DNA of 64,000 nt from Immundisolibacter cernigliae. GTDB lineage: Bacteria > Pseudomonadota > Gammaproteobacteria > Immundisolibacterales > Immundisolibacteraceae. Below are positions 32,866-41,795 of this stretch, one piece after another. How positions within the stretch are numbered: the first letter of the stretch is position 1; each line of letters starts with the position of its first letter. The stretch spans positions 2,852,001 to 2,916,000 of the forward strand of contig NZ_CP014671.1 of the NCBI RefSeq assembly GCF_001697225.1, read 5' to 3'. Position numbers and translations under genes: made by a program. Under the pieces are notes generated by a model that made no database searches, had not been told where the DNA came from, and worked only from the letters and a program-made list of their open reading frames with translations.

Positions 32866-33618
32866 ATGCACGACATACCCTCCGGTGCCGCGTTCTGGAT
32901 CGCCCTGCTGCAGATCATCGGTATCGATATCGTGCTGTCGGGCGACAACGCGGTGGTGATCGCGCTCGCTTCGCGCGGCCTGCCACCGGCGCAGCGTCGC
33001 CGGGCGGTGCTGCTGGGCACGGGCGCCGCCATCGCCATGCGCGTCGTGTTGGCACTGATGGCCGCGGCGCTGATGAGTTACCCCGGCCTGAAGCTGGCCG
33101 GTGGCTTGCTGTTGCTGTGGATCGGCGTGAGCCTGCTGCGTCCACAAGGCAGCGAGGGTGGCCACGACGGTCCCACCAGCACGACGCTGGCAGGCGCCGT
33201 ACGCACCATTCTGGTCGCCGACGTCGCAATGAGCCTCGACAATGTCGTCGGCATTGCCGCCGCCGCCAAGGGCAGCGCCCTGTTGCTGATCCTGGGCCTG
33301 GCGATCAGCATCCCGCTGATCATCTTCAGCAGCGCCGTGCTGCTGCGGCTGATGGACCGTTATCCGGTCATCATCGTCATTGGCGCTGCCCTGCTTGGCT
33401 ACGTGGCGGCCGAGATGATGGTCACCGACGGCCTGATGCGCGACTGGCTGACGGCCACCGTGCCGTATGTGCACCGGGTGGCGCCGGTGCTGGGCGCCTT
33501 GCTGGTGGTGATCGTTGGGAAATGGCTGGCAGCGCGCCTGCCGGCACCCGCGCACGAGGTGCCGCTGGCAGCGCCGGGCGGTGGCCAGACCGACACACAC
33601 AAGGAGCGCGAGCAATGA
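32866..33618 (+). CDS. TerC family membrane protein (YjbE type)
   Basis: 250-residue integral membrane protein with seven or so hydrophobic segments. It carries the TerC signature SGDNAVVIALASRGLP near residues 25-40 and AMSLDNVVGIAAAAKG in the second half, conserved acidic sites in the membrane. The C-terminus is a short cytosolic tail. TerC/YjbE proteins are implicated in metal (Mn2+ or Ca2+) export and tellurite or stress resistance. The stop overlaps the uspA start by 4 bp, so the two are co-expressed. Confidence 0.85.
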   Translation: MHDIPSGAAFWIALLQIIGIDIVLSGDNAVVIALASRGLPPAQRRRAVLLGTGAAIAMRVVLALMAAALMSYPGLKLAGGLLLLWIGVSLLRPQGSEGGHDGPTSTTLAGAVRTILVADVAMSLDNVVGIAAAAKGSALLLILGLAISIPLIIFSSAVLLRLMDRYPVIIVIGAALLGYVAAEMMVTDGLMRDWLTATVPYVHRVAPVLGALLVVIVGKWLAARLPAPAHEVPLAAPGGGQTDTHKEREQ

Positions 33619-34040
33619 AAATCCTGCTGCCCGTCGATGGCTCCGAACACGCCCTGCGAGCCGCCCGCCACGTGGCGGCCATGGGCGAGTATCTGGCCGG
33701 GCCGCCGACCGTGCTGCTGCTGAATGTGCAGCCGCCGGTGGCGTCTGGGCTGGTGCGGCGTTTCCTGAGTCAGGAAGCCCTGGACGGCTATTACCGGGAC
33801 GAAGCCCGCGCCGCCCTGGAGCCGGTCGAGACGATTCTGGCGGCAAGCGGCATGCGGGCCGAATCGCACGTGGTGGTGGGCGACATCGCCGCCACCATCG
33901 CCGAGTTCGCCGCCAGCCACGGCTGCGATCAGATCGTGATGGGCACCCGCGGCCTGGGCGGGGTCAAGGGCGCGCTGCTGGGCTCGGTGGCCAGCGAGGT
34001 ACTGCACCTCGCCGACCGGCCGGTGTTGCTGGTCAAGTAG
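33615..34040 (+). CDS. universal stress protein (UspA family)
   Basis: 141-residue UspA-fold protein. It begins MKILLPVDGSEHALRAARH and carries the ATP-binding G-x2-G-x(9)-GS-type motif MGTRGLGGVKGALLGSVA, ending VLHLADRPVLLVK. It is probably an ATP-binding stress protein. The ATGA overlap with terC suggests translational coupling. Confidence 0.9.
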   Translation: MKILLPVDGSEHALRAARHVAAMGEYLAGPPTVLLLNVQPPVASGLVRRFLSQEALDGYYRDEARAALEPVETILAASGMRAESHVVVGDIAATIAEFAASHGCDQIVMGTRGLGGVKGALLGSVASEVLHLADRPVLLVK

Positions 34041-34183
34041 CAGATCGACCCGGCACTGCTGGGTCTGTCTACGCTTGCGGCGCAGTCTTCGGGTAGCTGC
34101 GCCATGCCTGTTTCCTTTGGCAGTCTAAGATAGCGTCTGTCGACGCTGGCGCGTGTGCCGGCACGCAAAGGGAGTTCCCGCGC

Positions 34184-35503
34184 ATGAATGTGGTGATGAT
34201 TGGAACCGGCTATGTGGGCCTGGTGTCGGGGGCATGTTTTGCCGATTTCGGTGCCGACGTGATGTGTGTGGATATCGACCCGGGCAAGATCGAGCGCCTG
34301 CGGCGGGGCGAGATTCCGATCTACGAGCCGGGCCTGGATGAACTGGTGGCCCGCAACGCCGGCGCCGGCCGGCTGAGCTTCACCACCGACCTGGCGGCCG
34401 CGGTGCGCGAGGCCGATCTGGTGTTCATCGCCGTCGGTACGCCCAGCCGCCACGGCGACGGCCACGCCGACCTCAGCTACGTGTACGCGGCCGCGCGCCA
34501 GGTGGCCGAGCATTTGACCGGCTACACGGCGATCGTGGACAAGTCCACGGTGCCGGTGGGCACTGCCCGTCAGGTCGGGCGCATCGTGCGCGAGGTCAAT
34601 CCGCAGGCCGACTTCGACGTTGCCTCCAACCCGGAATTCCTGCGCGAGGGTGCGGCCATTGGCGACTTCATGCGCCCGGACCGGGTGGTGCTGGGCGTCG
34701 AGAGCCCGCGCGCCGAGGCGCTGCTGCGCGAGCTGTACCGGCCGCTGAACCTGATCGAGACGCCGATCGTGGTGACCGGTCTTGAGACGGCCGAACTGAT
34801 CAAGTACGCCGCCAACGCGTTCCTGGCCACCAAGATCAGCTTCATCAACGAGATGGCGCAGCTGTGCGAGCACGTGGGCGGCGATGTGCACGACGTGGCG
34901 CGCGGCATTGGCCTGGACGGTCGCATCGGGCGCAAGTTTCTGCATCCGGGGCCGGGTTATGGCGGTTCGTGCTTTCCCAAGGACACCCTGGCGCTGATCC
35001 GCATGGCGCAGGAGGCCGGCACCCCGTCGCGCATCGTGGAGGCGGTGGTTGAGGTCAACGCGGCCCAGAAGGCGCGCATGGTGCTCAAGATTCGCCAGGC
35101 GCTGGGTGGCAGCGAGGCCGGCAAGACCATCGCCGTGCTGGGCCTGACCTTCAAGCCGAACACCGACGACATGCGCGAGGCCCCGGCGCTGGCCATCCTG
35201 CCGCCGCTGCTGGATCGCGGCGCGCACATCCGCGCCCATGATCCGAAGGGCATGCCCGAGGCGCGCAGCCTGCTGCCGTCGGCCATCGACTACTGCGATG
35301 ATCCCTACAGCACGCTGGACGGAGCCGACGCGCTGGTGCTGCTGACCGAGTGGAACGAATACCGCGGCCTGGACCTCGACCAGGTCAGGGCGCGCATGAC
35401 CGGGCGCGTGGTGGTGGACCTGCGCAACGTCTACGACCCGGCCCACATGACGGCGCGCGGCTTCGAGTACCACTGCATCGGGCGGGTCGATCAGGCCGTC
35501 TGA
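34184..35503 (+). CDS. ugd: UDP-glucose 6-dehydrogenase
   Basis: Oxidises UDP-glucose to UDP-glucuronate for capsule, LPS or exopolysaccharide synthesis. The 439-residue protein has the N-terminal NAD-binding motif MNVVMIGTGYVGLVSGACFA, the GTPSRHGDGHADLSY segment, and catalytic Cys263 in GPGYGGSCFPKD. AANAFLATKISFINEMAQLC and the C-terminal LGLTFKPNTDDMREAP are conserved. Length is typical. No sugar-transferase genes are adjacent. Confidence 0.95.
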   Translation: MNVVMIGTGYVGLVSGACFADFGADVMCVDIDPGKIERLRRGEIPIYEPGLDELVARNAGAGRLSFTTDLAAAVREADLVFIAVGTPSRHGDGHADLSYVYAAARQVAEHLTGYTAIVDKSTVPVGTARQVGRIVREVNPQADFDVASNPEFLREGAAIGDFMRPDRVVLGVESPRAEALLRELYRPLNLIETPIVVTGLETAELIKYAANAFLATKISFINEMAQLCEHVGGDVHDVARGIGLDGRIGRKFLHPGPGYGGSCFPKDTLALIRMAQEAGTPSRIVEAVVEVNAAQKARMVLKIRQALGGSEAGKTIAVLGLTFKPNTDDMREAPALAILPPLLDRGAHIRAHDPKGMPEARSLLPSAIDYCDDPYSTLDGADALVLLTEWNEYRGLDLDQVRARMTGRVVVDLRNVYDPAHMTARGFEYHCIGRVDQAV

Positions 35504-35563
35504 GGGACGGGCAGGAAAAGCCGATACCGATCGCCTCGATGGAAGAATGCGAGTTCATGGCAG

Positions 35564-35612
35564 TCACGGCTTTGCTCGAGCGGGTCGCGATGCCCGGCGC
35601 GGCAAGCCGTGA
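35564..35612. other. imperfect dyad between convergent genes
   Basis: TCACGGCTT (35564-35572) and AAGCCGTGA (35604-35612) form a 9-bp stem around a 31-nt spacer, extendable with one mismatch. It lies between the convergent ugd and MFS genes. It lacks a T run, so any terminator role is weak. Confidence 0.3.
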
Positions 35613-35653
35613 GTGACTCGAAGCCCCACCTATCCGGGCGAGTTTCGCGGCGC

Positions 35654-36982
35654 TCATCCTGCCCGGGTTTTTGAGCTGTCCGGCGGCTGGTGCCGCCGCA
35701 CGACGAAGGCCGACGCGGCAGCGGCAAACAGCAGCGTGCTGAAGACCAGGAAGTAGTTCGCCAGGCCAAGCTTCATCTGCAGCAGCAGGCCGCCGACCAG
35801 CGGCCCCAGGATGGAACCGATGCGGCCGATGCCTAGCGCCCAGCCGACACCCGTCGAACGCGCGCGGGTCGGATAGATATGGGCGGCCAGCGTGTTGAGG
35901 CTGATTTGCGCGCCGAAGCTGAAAAAGCCGCAGCAGAACACCAGCACCAGCAGCAGCGGCAGCGACTGGCTGACGCGGCCGGTGATGATCACGCTCAGTG
36001 CCGCCAGCAGCAGTGTGGCGGGCAGCACCCGGCGCGTGCCCCATAGGGTGGTGAGCCTGGCCAGCAGCAGCGGGCCGGCCGCGCCGCCCAGATTCAGCGC
36101 CACGGTGGCCCAGGTGGCGTAGCGCAGCTCGAAGCCTGCCTCCACGATCAGCGTCGGTATCCAGCTGATCAGGAAGTAGACGGCGATCAGGTTGGTGAAA
36201 AACGTGGCCCACAGCTTGAGCGTGTCGCCCGCGTAGCCGGGCTCGAACAGCACACGCACCGGAAAGTGCGACGCCGTGGCGGCCGTCTCGGCGGGCTTGA
36301 CGAGGGCGGCGGCGGCCGGGTCGATGCGTCGCAGGATGTCGTCGGCCTGTGCAGTGGCGCCCTTGCTGACCAGAAAGCTCACCGACTCGGGCAGCATCCG
36401 CCACAGCAGCGGCAGCAGCGCCAGCGGCGCCAGGCCGCCGACGAGGTACACGGACGGCCAGCCGTAGCGCGGCAGCAGCCAGGATGCCAGCAGTCCGCCG
36501 ACGATGCCGCCCAGCGGAATGCCCAGGAAGGTGACCGCCACGCACAGGTTGCGGTGGCGTCGCGGCGCGTACTCGCTGATCAGCGCGGTGGTGTTTGGCA
36601 GCGCCCCGCCCAGTCCCAGCCCGGTGACGAACCGCATCGCAAGCAGTTGCTCGAAGTTCTGTGCCCAGGCCGTCAGCAGCGTGCAGCCGCCAAACGCGAG
36701 CACGCTCAGCAGCAAGGCCGGCCGGCGACCGTAACGGTCGCCAAGCGGACCGAGCAGCAGCGCGCCGACCGCCATGCCGGCAAGGCCAGCCGCATAGACC
36801 GGCCCCATGGCCGAGCGTTCCAGTTGCCAGGCAACCGCCAGCGCAGGACCGGAGAAGGCGGCTGCCTGCACGTCGAAACCGTCGAGCAACACGATCAGCG
36901 TGCACAGGCCAAGCACCCACCACTGCGTTGCAGACAAGGGGCGCCGGTCGATCAGTTCGTCAACGCTAAGGGCGGGTGTCAT
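35654..36982 (-). CDS. MFS transporter, aromatic acid:H+ symporter family
   Basis: 442 residues with 12 predicted membrane helices. The IVLLDGFDVQ segment in helix 1 matches the DGFD motif of PcaK/BenK-type aromatic acid symporters. GDRYGRRPALLLS between helices 2 and 3 and a large cytosolic loop after helix 6 are MFS typical. It likely imports an aromatic acid, consistent with the neighbouring catabolic genes; its substrate is unknown. It is the only transporter of this kind in the window. Confidence 0.85.
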   Translation of the reverse strand: MTPALSVDELIDRRPLSATQWWVLGLCTLIVLLDGFDVQAAAFSGPALAVAWQLERSAMGPVYAAGLAGMAVGALLLGPLGDRYGRRPALLLSVLAFGGCTLLTAWAQNFEQLLAMRFVTGLGLGGALPNTTALISEYAPRRHRNLCVAVTFLGIPLGGIVGGLLASWLLPRYGWPSVYLVGGLAPLALLPLLWRMLPESVSFLVSKGATAQADDILRRIDPAAAALVKPAETAATASHFPVRVLFEPGYAGDTLKLWATFFTNLIAVYFLISWIPTLIVEAGFELRYATWATVALNLGGAAGPLLLARLTTLWGTRRVLPATLLLAALSVIITGRVSQSLPLLLVLVFCCGFFSFGAQISLNTLAAHIYPTRARSTGVGWALGIGRIGSILGPLVGGLLLQMKLGLANYFLVFSTLLFAAAASAFVVRRHQPPDSSKTRAG

Positions 36983-37120
36983 TTACGGTTGCCTGTGCTG
37001 CAGGGAATGGAGAAACGCCGGCTTCGGGAGCCGGGAAATGCTTGTGACTGGACGCGCAAATGCCTGCCACGTCCGTGCCGGCCATGATCTGGAGTCGGCA
37101 CGGGGCAGGGCGGCGATGCA

Positions 37121-38269
37121 TCAGGTGCACAGGTGGGCGACGGCCTGGCGGAGCAGGGCGACGGTCGGGCCCAGCCTGTCGAGGGCCAGGAACTCGTCCG
37201 GCTGGTGCGCCTGGGCGATGTCGCCCGGGCCCAGGATGACCGTCTCGCTACCGAGCGCGTCGTAGTACGGGCCCTCGGTGCCGAAGGCCGCGGCGCCGGC
37301 AACGGCACCGCTCAGTTGTTCCGCAAGGCGCACGATGTGCGCGTCGGCCGCCGTGGCGAGCGGTGGCAGGCCGTCGAAGATGGCCTCGAATTCCACCGCA
37401 AGTCCCCGCGCGTCGGCCACGGCCTGCACCCGCGCCCGCAGTTCATCGCGCAGTTCGGGGATGGTCATGCCCGGCAGCGGGCGAAAATCCAGCGTCAGCT
37501 CGCACTCGCCGCAGATGCGGTTCGGGTTGTCGCCGCCGTGGATGTGGCCCAGGTTCAGGGTCGGCACCGGTACGCCGAAGGCCGGGTCGCGATGGGTGGC
37601 TTGCAGTTCGTCGCGCCAGGCGAGCAGGGTGCCGATCACCGCGTGCATGCCCTCCAGCGCGCTGTTGCCGAGCGCCGGATCGCTGCTGTGGCCGGCGTGG
37701 CCGAGCAGGCGAATGCGCTCGTCGAAGATGCCCTTGTGCTGGCGGATGGGTTTCAGGCCCGTCGGCTCGCCGATGATGCAGTGCCGACCCAGGCGCCGGC
37801 CGCTTTCGGCCAGGCGGCGCGCGCCCAGCATGCCGCTTTCCTCGTCGGCGGTGGCCAGCAGAACCAGCGGGCGCTTGAGGTCACGGGCGCGCAGCTCGCG
37901 CACGGCCTCGATGGCAAGCGCCAGGAACGCCTTCATGTCGGCAGTGCCCAGGCCGTACAGGCGGTTGTCGGCTTCGCGCAGGGTGAATGGGTCGCGCTGC
38001 CACAGCGCCGGGTCGCAGGGTACGGTGTCGGTGTGCCCGGCCAGGATCAGGCCGTCCTCGCCCTGGCCCAGGGTCGCGATCAGGTTGGCCTTGGCCGGGT
38101 CGGTGTGCAGGTCCTGGATTTCGATGTGAAAGCCGAGGTCCTCCAGCCAGCCGGCGAGCAGGTCGATGACCGCCCGGTTGCCGTGGTTCAGATCGGCCTC
38201 GAAGCTGCTGACCGACGGCGTGGCCACCAGCGCGCCGATCAGGTCCAGCAGCTTCGGGGGTGTGGGCAT
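37121..38269 (-). CDS. argE: M20 metallopeptidase, ArgE-like acetylornithine deacetylase
   Basis: 382-residue zinc deacylase. Metal-site motifs are present: LAGHTDTVPCD, GTADMKAFLALAI and TADEESGMLGA. HGGDNPNRICGECELTLDFR matches the dimerisation-domain region of ArgE. It would deacetylate N-acetylornithine in arginine biosynthesis. It lies 1 bp from the stop of the upstream CoA-transferase gene, so these two may be co-transcribed; other M20 activities cannot be excluded. Confidence 0.85.
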   Translation of the reverse strand: MPTPPKLLDLIGALVATPSVSSFEADLNHGNRAVIDLLAGWLEDLGFHIEIQDLHTDPAKANLIATLGQGEDGLILAGHTDTVPCDPALWQRDPFTLREADNRLYGLGTADMKAFLALAIEAVRELRARDLKRPLVLLATADEESGMLGARRLAESGRRLGRHCIIGEPTGLKPIRQHKGIFDERIRLLGHAGHSSDPALGNSALEGMHAVIGTLLAWRDELQATHRDPAFGVPVPTLNLGHIHGGDNPNRICGECELTLDFRPLPGMTIPELRDELRARVQAVADARGLAVEFEAIFDGLPPLATAADAHIVRLAEQLSGAVAGAAAFGTEGPYYDALGSETVILGPGDIAQAHQPDEFLALDRLGPTVALLRQAVAHLCT

Positions 38270-38270
38270 G

Positions 38271-39515
38271 TCAGATGATCTTTTTGGCCTTCAGCTGGGC
38301 CAGGTCTGCGTCGCTGATGCCCAGTTCGCCGCCCAGTATCTGGGCGTTGTGCTCGCCCAGCAGCGGCGCTGCCCGGCGCACGCCGCCGGGGGTGCGCGAG
38401 TGCTTGGTGGCAACGCCGTAGTGGGTGATCGGGCCGTGCACGGCGTGCTCGGTCTTCACGATCATGTCGCGGGCGTGGTAGTGCGGGAACTTGACGATGT
38501 CGCCGAAATCCATGACCCGCGCGGCCACCAGATCGGCGGCCTCCAGCGTGGCCTCGGCCTGGTCGGCGGTCTGCGTGGCAATCCAGGCGGCGACTTCAAG
38601 ATCGATGAATTCGGCGTTGGCGACGCGGGCGTTCCAGTCCGCGCAGCGCGGGTCGCTGGCCAGTTCCGGTTGGCCCATGACGCCGCACAGGGCCAGCCAC
38701 TGTTTCTCGAACGGCGCGAACAGGCACAGCCAGTGGCCGTCTGCGGTCTTGTACGTGTTCATGGGCGCGCCGCCGCCGATGGCGTTGCCCGAGCGCTGCC
38801 AGATGTAGTCGCATTCGGCTGCCGCCATGATGCCGTAGGAGGTGGCGTACAGCTGCGAGTCGGTCAGGCACGCGTCGATCCACTGGCCCTCGCCGGTGCG
38901 ATCGCGATGATGCAGCGCCGCCAGCGTGCCGATGGCGGCCTGCCAGCCGGCCATGTCGTCGGCGATCACCGTGCCGGCGCGCAGCGGCCGGCCGCCGGCC
39001 TCGCCGGTGACGCTCATCAAACCGCCCATCGCCTGGCCGACCGGGTCGAAGCCTTTTTTGTGCGACAGCGGGCCGAACTGGCCAAAGCCGGAGATCGACG
39101 TGTAGATGATGTCCGGCTTGATGGCGCGGATGGCCTGGTAGCCCAGGCCCCAGGCGTCCATGGTGCCGGGCGAGAAGTTCTCGATCAGGATGTCGGCCTT
39201 GGCCGCCAGCCGCCGGAACAGTTCCTGGCCTTCGGGCTTTCGGAAATCCAGCGTCACGCAGCGTTTGCCGCGGTTCATGGTGTTGTAGACCACGGACGAT
39301 TCGCCGTCGCGCTGGTCCTTGATGAAGGGCGGCACGAAGCGGTTCGGGTCGCCGGTGCCCGGCAGCTCACACTTGACCGACTCGGCGCCCAGGTCCGACA
39401 GGATCATGCCGCACACCGGCCCGGAGGCGTAGTTGGTGGCCTCCAGCACGCGGATGCCGGTCAGCGGACCCTGGGTGTCGGGGCGGGCGTTGGCGAAGAA
39501 TTCGGCCTTGTCCAC
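38271..39515 (-). CDS. class III CoA transferase (CaiB/BaiF)
   Basis: 414-residue family III CoA-transferase, which moves CoA between carboxylic acids. LTGIRVLEATNYASGPVCGM, NRGKRCVTLDFRKPEGQ, ENFSPGTMDAWGLGY and GFGQFGPLSHKKGFD are family hallmarks, and the expected catalytic aspartate lies in WIDACLTDSQLYA. Substrate unknown; likely activation of an aromatic or alicyclic acid. It lies just downstream of the DUF1329 gene and terminator, and 1 bp from argE. Confidence 0.88.
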   Translation of the reverse strand: MDKAEFFANARPDTQGPLTGIRVLEATNYASGPVCGMILSDLGAESVKCELPGTGDPNRFVPPFIKDQRDGESSVVYNTMNRGKRCVTLDFRKPEGQELFRRLAAKADILIENFSPGTMDAWGLGYQAIRAIKPDIIYTSISGFGQFGPLSHKKGFDPVGQAMGGLMSVTGEAGGRPLRAGTVIADDMAGWQAAIGTLAALHHRDRTGEGQWIDACLTDSQLYATSYGIMAAAECDYIWQRSGNAIGGGAPMNTYKTADGHWLCLFAPFEKQWLALCGVMGQPELASDPRCADWNARVANAEFIDLEVAAWIATQTADQAEATLEAADLVAARVMDFGDIVKFPHYHARDMIVKTEHAVHGPITHYGVATKHSRTPGGVRRAAPLLGEHNAQILGGELGISDADLAQLKAKKII

Positions 39516-39595
39516 GCGCTCTCCTCATTGTCGATGTGGTGAGCGTGAACCTTAGCATTGGCGACGGGCGGCCGGCAGTCGCCGCCGGCGGGCAT

Positions 39596-39629
39596 AAAAA
39601 ACGCCCACAGGCCGGTAAGCCTGTGGGCG
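39596..39629 (-). terminator. intrinsic terminator of the DUF1329 gene
   Basis: CGCCCACAGGC (39602-39612) and GCCTGTGGGCG (39619-39629) form a perfect 11-bp stem with a 6-nt loop. On the minus strand the stem is followed at once by TTTTTT (complement of 39596-39601). This is a textbook rho-independent terminator, 61 bp past the stop of the DUF1329 gene. Confidence 0.88.
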
Positions 39630-39690
39630 CTCGCAAGAACCTTGTGGGTCCGCTGCGTTTGAGGGTGCGCTGGCCGCGCCAGCGCTGTGG

Positions 39691-40938
39691 TCAGTTGATC
39701 AGGCGCGGGATGGCGCCCGGCGTGAAGTCGGCGGCCTTGGCGCCTTCGTAGTTGTGCCGGCCCTGCGGGTCGGCGAACACGATCGTGGCGTGCAGGCGCT
39801 GCAGGTCGTAGACCGGCACGTACGACACGGTTTGCGCCATGCTGCCGTCGTCGCGCTTGGTCGGCCGATAGTTGCAGTTCTCGATGCGCCACAGCTCGTT
39901 CTTCTTGTCGTAGAACTCCTGCCAATGCAGCATCGGCGCGTGCAGTTCAGCATCGTAGTACTGCACCTTGCGACTGAGCAGGTGGCCCGGCCCAGGCGTG
40001 GCCTCGACCACGAACACTTCACGCGGCTCCCAGTCGTCCAGGATGTTCCAGTACGGCGCCTTGGTGGCGTCGATCATCGGGAAGCGGTTGCCGCTATCGG
40101 TGGACACCGCCACCGTGGAATGGGCGGAACCCAGGATCCAGCGTTTGCCCAGCAGCTTCCACTCCTGGTACCAGGACGGGTCCAGGCTCATGCCGAAGGA
40201 CTCGTCGTTCAGCAAGTCGGTGGAGGACAGCGGATCCGCCCAGGCATTGCTGGACAGGCGCCGCACGCGGCGCACGCTGCGCACGTAGGCATACACGTCG
40301 GGCAGGCGGGCATCGGTGTACTGAATGGTCAGCACGCCCAGGCCGCGCGAGTCGTTGGGGTATTTGTTGAGCACTACCTCGTACTTGGCGATCTCACCAT
40401 TGGGATCCTTCAGTGCCGGGTTGATGGCGCCGTCGGCCAGGTAACGGCCGAAACGCCAATGCTGCTCGCGCTCGAAGCCCTTCTGGCCGTTGATCAGCGC
40501 GAAGTACATCGGGTTGTAGTCCAACACATCGGCGTACCACGGGCCGCGCATGAAGTTGTAGGCCAGCTTGATGCCGTCGGCCGGGTTGTTGGCGTCGATG
40601 CTGGCGAACGGCATGCCGGTGACGAAGTTCTGCAGGCGGTTCTTGTCGTCCAGGCTGGCCTTGCCGGCGTTTTCCTTGGTGGCGGCGGCCATGCGGGGGT
40701 CGACCTGTATCTGCTGAGTCGACTGCAGGCGCATCTGCAGGCCAAGCTCGCGGATCATCTTCTCCTGCGTGGGCAGAATCAGGTCGGCCAGGGGCTTGCC
40801 CTGGAAAGTCTGCGTCTTGACCTGGTCGATGTTGGCGGCGTTGATGACGGTGCCTGGGGCAATGTCCTGCGCCTGCGCGCCGGACACCAGCCCGAGCAGC
40901 GCAGCGGCGCCCAGAATCTGTATGGATTTGCTGAACAT
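39691..40938 (-). CDS. DUF1329 family outer-membrane-associated protein
   Basis: 415-residue protein with a signal peptide (MFSKSIQILGAAALLGLVSG, cleavage near AQA), so it is exported. The body has the DUF1329 pattern, with LGLQMRLQSTQQ, YNFMRGPWYADVL, DARLPDVYAYVRSVRRVRR and DPSWYQEWKLLGKRW. These proteins have a LolB-like fold and usually sit beside DUF1302 proteins and an RND transporter in steroid or aromatic degradation clusters. No such partners lie here. Start is preceded by AAGGAA. A TetR-like palindrome is about 180 bp upstream. Confidence 0.85.
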   Translation of the reverse strand: MFSKSIQILGAAALLGLVSGAQAQDIAPGTVINAANIDQVKTQTFQGKPLADLILPTQEKMIRELGLQMRLQSTQQIQVDPRMAAATKENAGKASLDDKNRLQNFVTGMPFASIDANNPADGIKLAYNFMRGPWYADVLDYNPMYFALINGQKGFEREQHWRFGRYLADGAINPALKDPNGEIAKYEVVLNKYPNDSRGLGVLTIQYTDARLPDVYAYVRSVRRVRRLSSNAWADPLSSTDLLNDESFGMSLDPSWYQEWKLLGKRWILGSAHSTVAVSTDSGNRFPMIDATKAPYWNILDDWEPREVFVVEATPGPGHLLSRKVQYYDAELHAPMLHWQEFYDKKNELWRIENCNYRPTKRDDGSMAQTVSYVPVYDLQRLHATIVFADPQGRHNYEGAKAADFTPGAIPRLIN

Positions 40939-41114
40939 GGTCTTCCTTGTCCTGATGGATACGGGCCGACGGTGCTGCCGGCCGGTGATGCGGGTAACAG
41001 TCTGCGGGTACGGGATGGCGCTTACCTCCGGCGGCGTGTGTCGGGCGAAACAGCGGCCCGCCGCGCAAGGCGCGCGACAGGGTTTGGGGGTCGGGTTTGA
41101 TCAAGGCGCCGGGC

Positions 41115-41128
41115 TGACCGAACGGTCA
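41115..41128. promoter_or_regulatory. TetR-type operator candidate
   Basis: TGACCGAACGGTCA is a perfect 14-bp palindrome of the ACCGnnCGGT kind bound by many TetR-family repressors. It lies in the 268-bp region upstream of the DUF1329 gene, between it and the convergent end of mocA. No TetR gene is present in the window. The rest of this region holds nothing recognised. Confidence 0.4.
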
Positions 41129-41207
41129 TCGACGCTGCGCAGGATACCGCAGACCCGCGCCTCGCCCAAGCCGGCGTCAGCTCGCTGTCGTCACGGAATG
41201 CTTTAGA

Positions 41208-41795
41208 TCAGGAGTCTGTCGGCATGGCCTGCATGGCCTGTCGCAACGCGCCGTGGGTGTCCACGTCCAGCAGCACGCCCGGATCGTCAACTTCGATTTC
41301 CTGAACCGAGGCCGCGTTTTCAAGCAGTACGTGGCGGGCGCCATGGTCGCCGGTCAATGACCGCAAATCCGGCACAAGCCGGCCGGCAAAGCCCACTGGG
41401 TGGCCGCGCCGACCCTGATGGCAGGGCACGGCGATGGCGGCACCGGCATCGAGCGCGGCGATGATGCGCTTGATGGTGTGCGGGGCGACGGCCGGCATGT
41501 CGCCCAGGGCCACGACTACATTGCAATCCAGAGGCGCCAGCCGGGCGCCGCAGGCCAGGCTGTGGCCCATGCCGGCCGCGGCCTGATCGCAAACCGCGAC
41601 GCGCGCGCCTGCTCGCGTGAGCACTGCGGCAAGTTCTTCGTCGCCCGGGCGCACCACGGCAATGATTTCGGTCACGGCCGGGCGCAGGGCAGCCACGGCG
41701 TGCAGGACCAGCGGCCTGCCGTGCAGTGACGCCAGCAGCTTGTCGCCACCGAAGCGCGAGCCGGCGCCCGCCGCCAGCAGGATCCCTATCGTCAC
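41208..41795 (-). CDS. mocA: MocA-like molybdenum cofactor cytidylyltransferase
   Basis: 195-residue nucleotidyltransferase. It begins MTIGILLAAGAGSRFGGDKL, the NTP-binding signature LAAGxGxRxG..K, followed by VVVALGDMPAVAPHTI and HPVGFAGRLVPDLRSLTGDHGA. MocA adds CMP to molybdopterin for enzymes of the xanthine-oxidase family. Its start overlaps the upstream XdhC gene by 4 bp, and the pair form a maturation operon without a structural hydroxylase gene nearby. Confidence 0.85.
   Translation of the reverse strand: MTIGILLAAGAGSRFGGDKLLASLHGRPLVLHAVAALRPAVTEIIAVVRPGDEELAAVLTRAGARVAVCDQAAAGMGHSLACGARLAPLDCNVVVALGDMPAVAPHTIKRIIAALDAGAAIAVPCHQGRRGHPVGFAGRLVPDLRSLTGDHGARHVLLENAASVQEIEVDDPGVLLDVDTHGALRQAMQAMPTDS

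Noticed and set aside
35350-35616. 88-codon frame after ugd
   Set aside because: Mostly within ugd in another frame; the remainder has no features.
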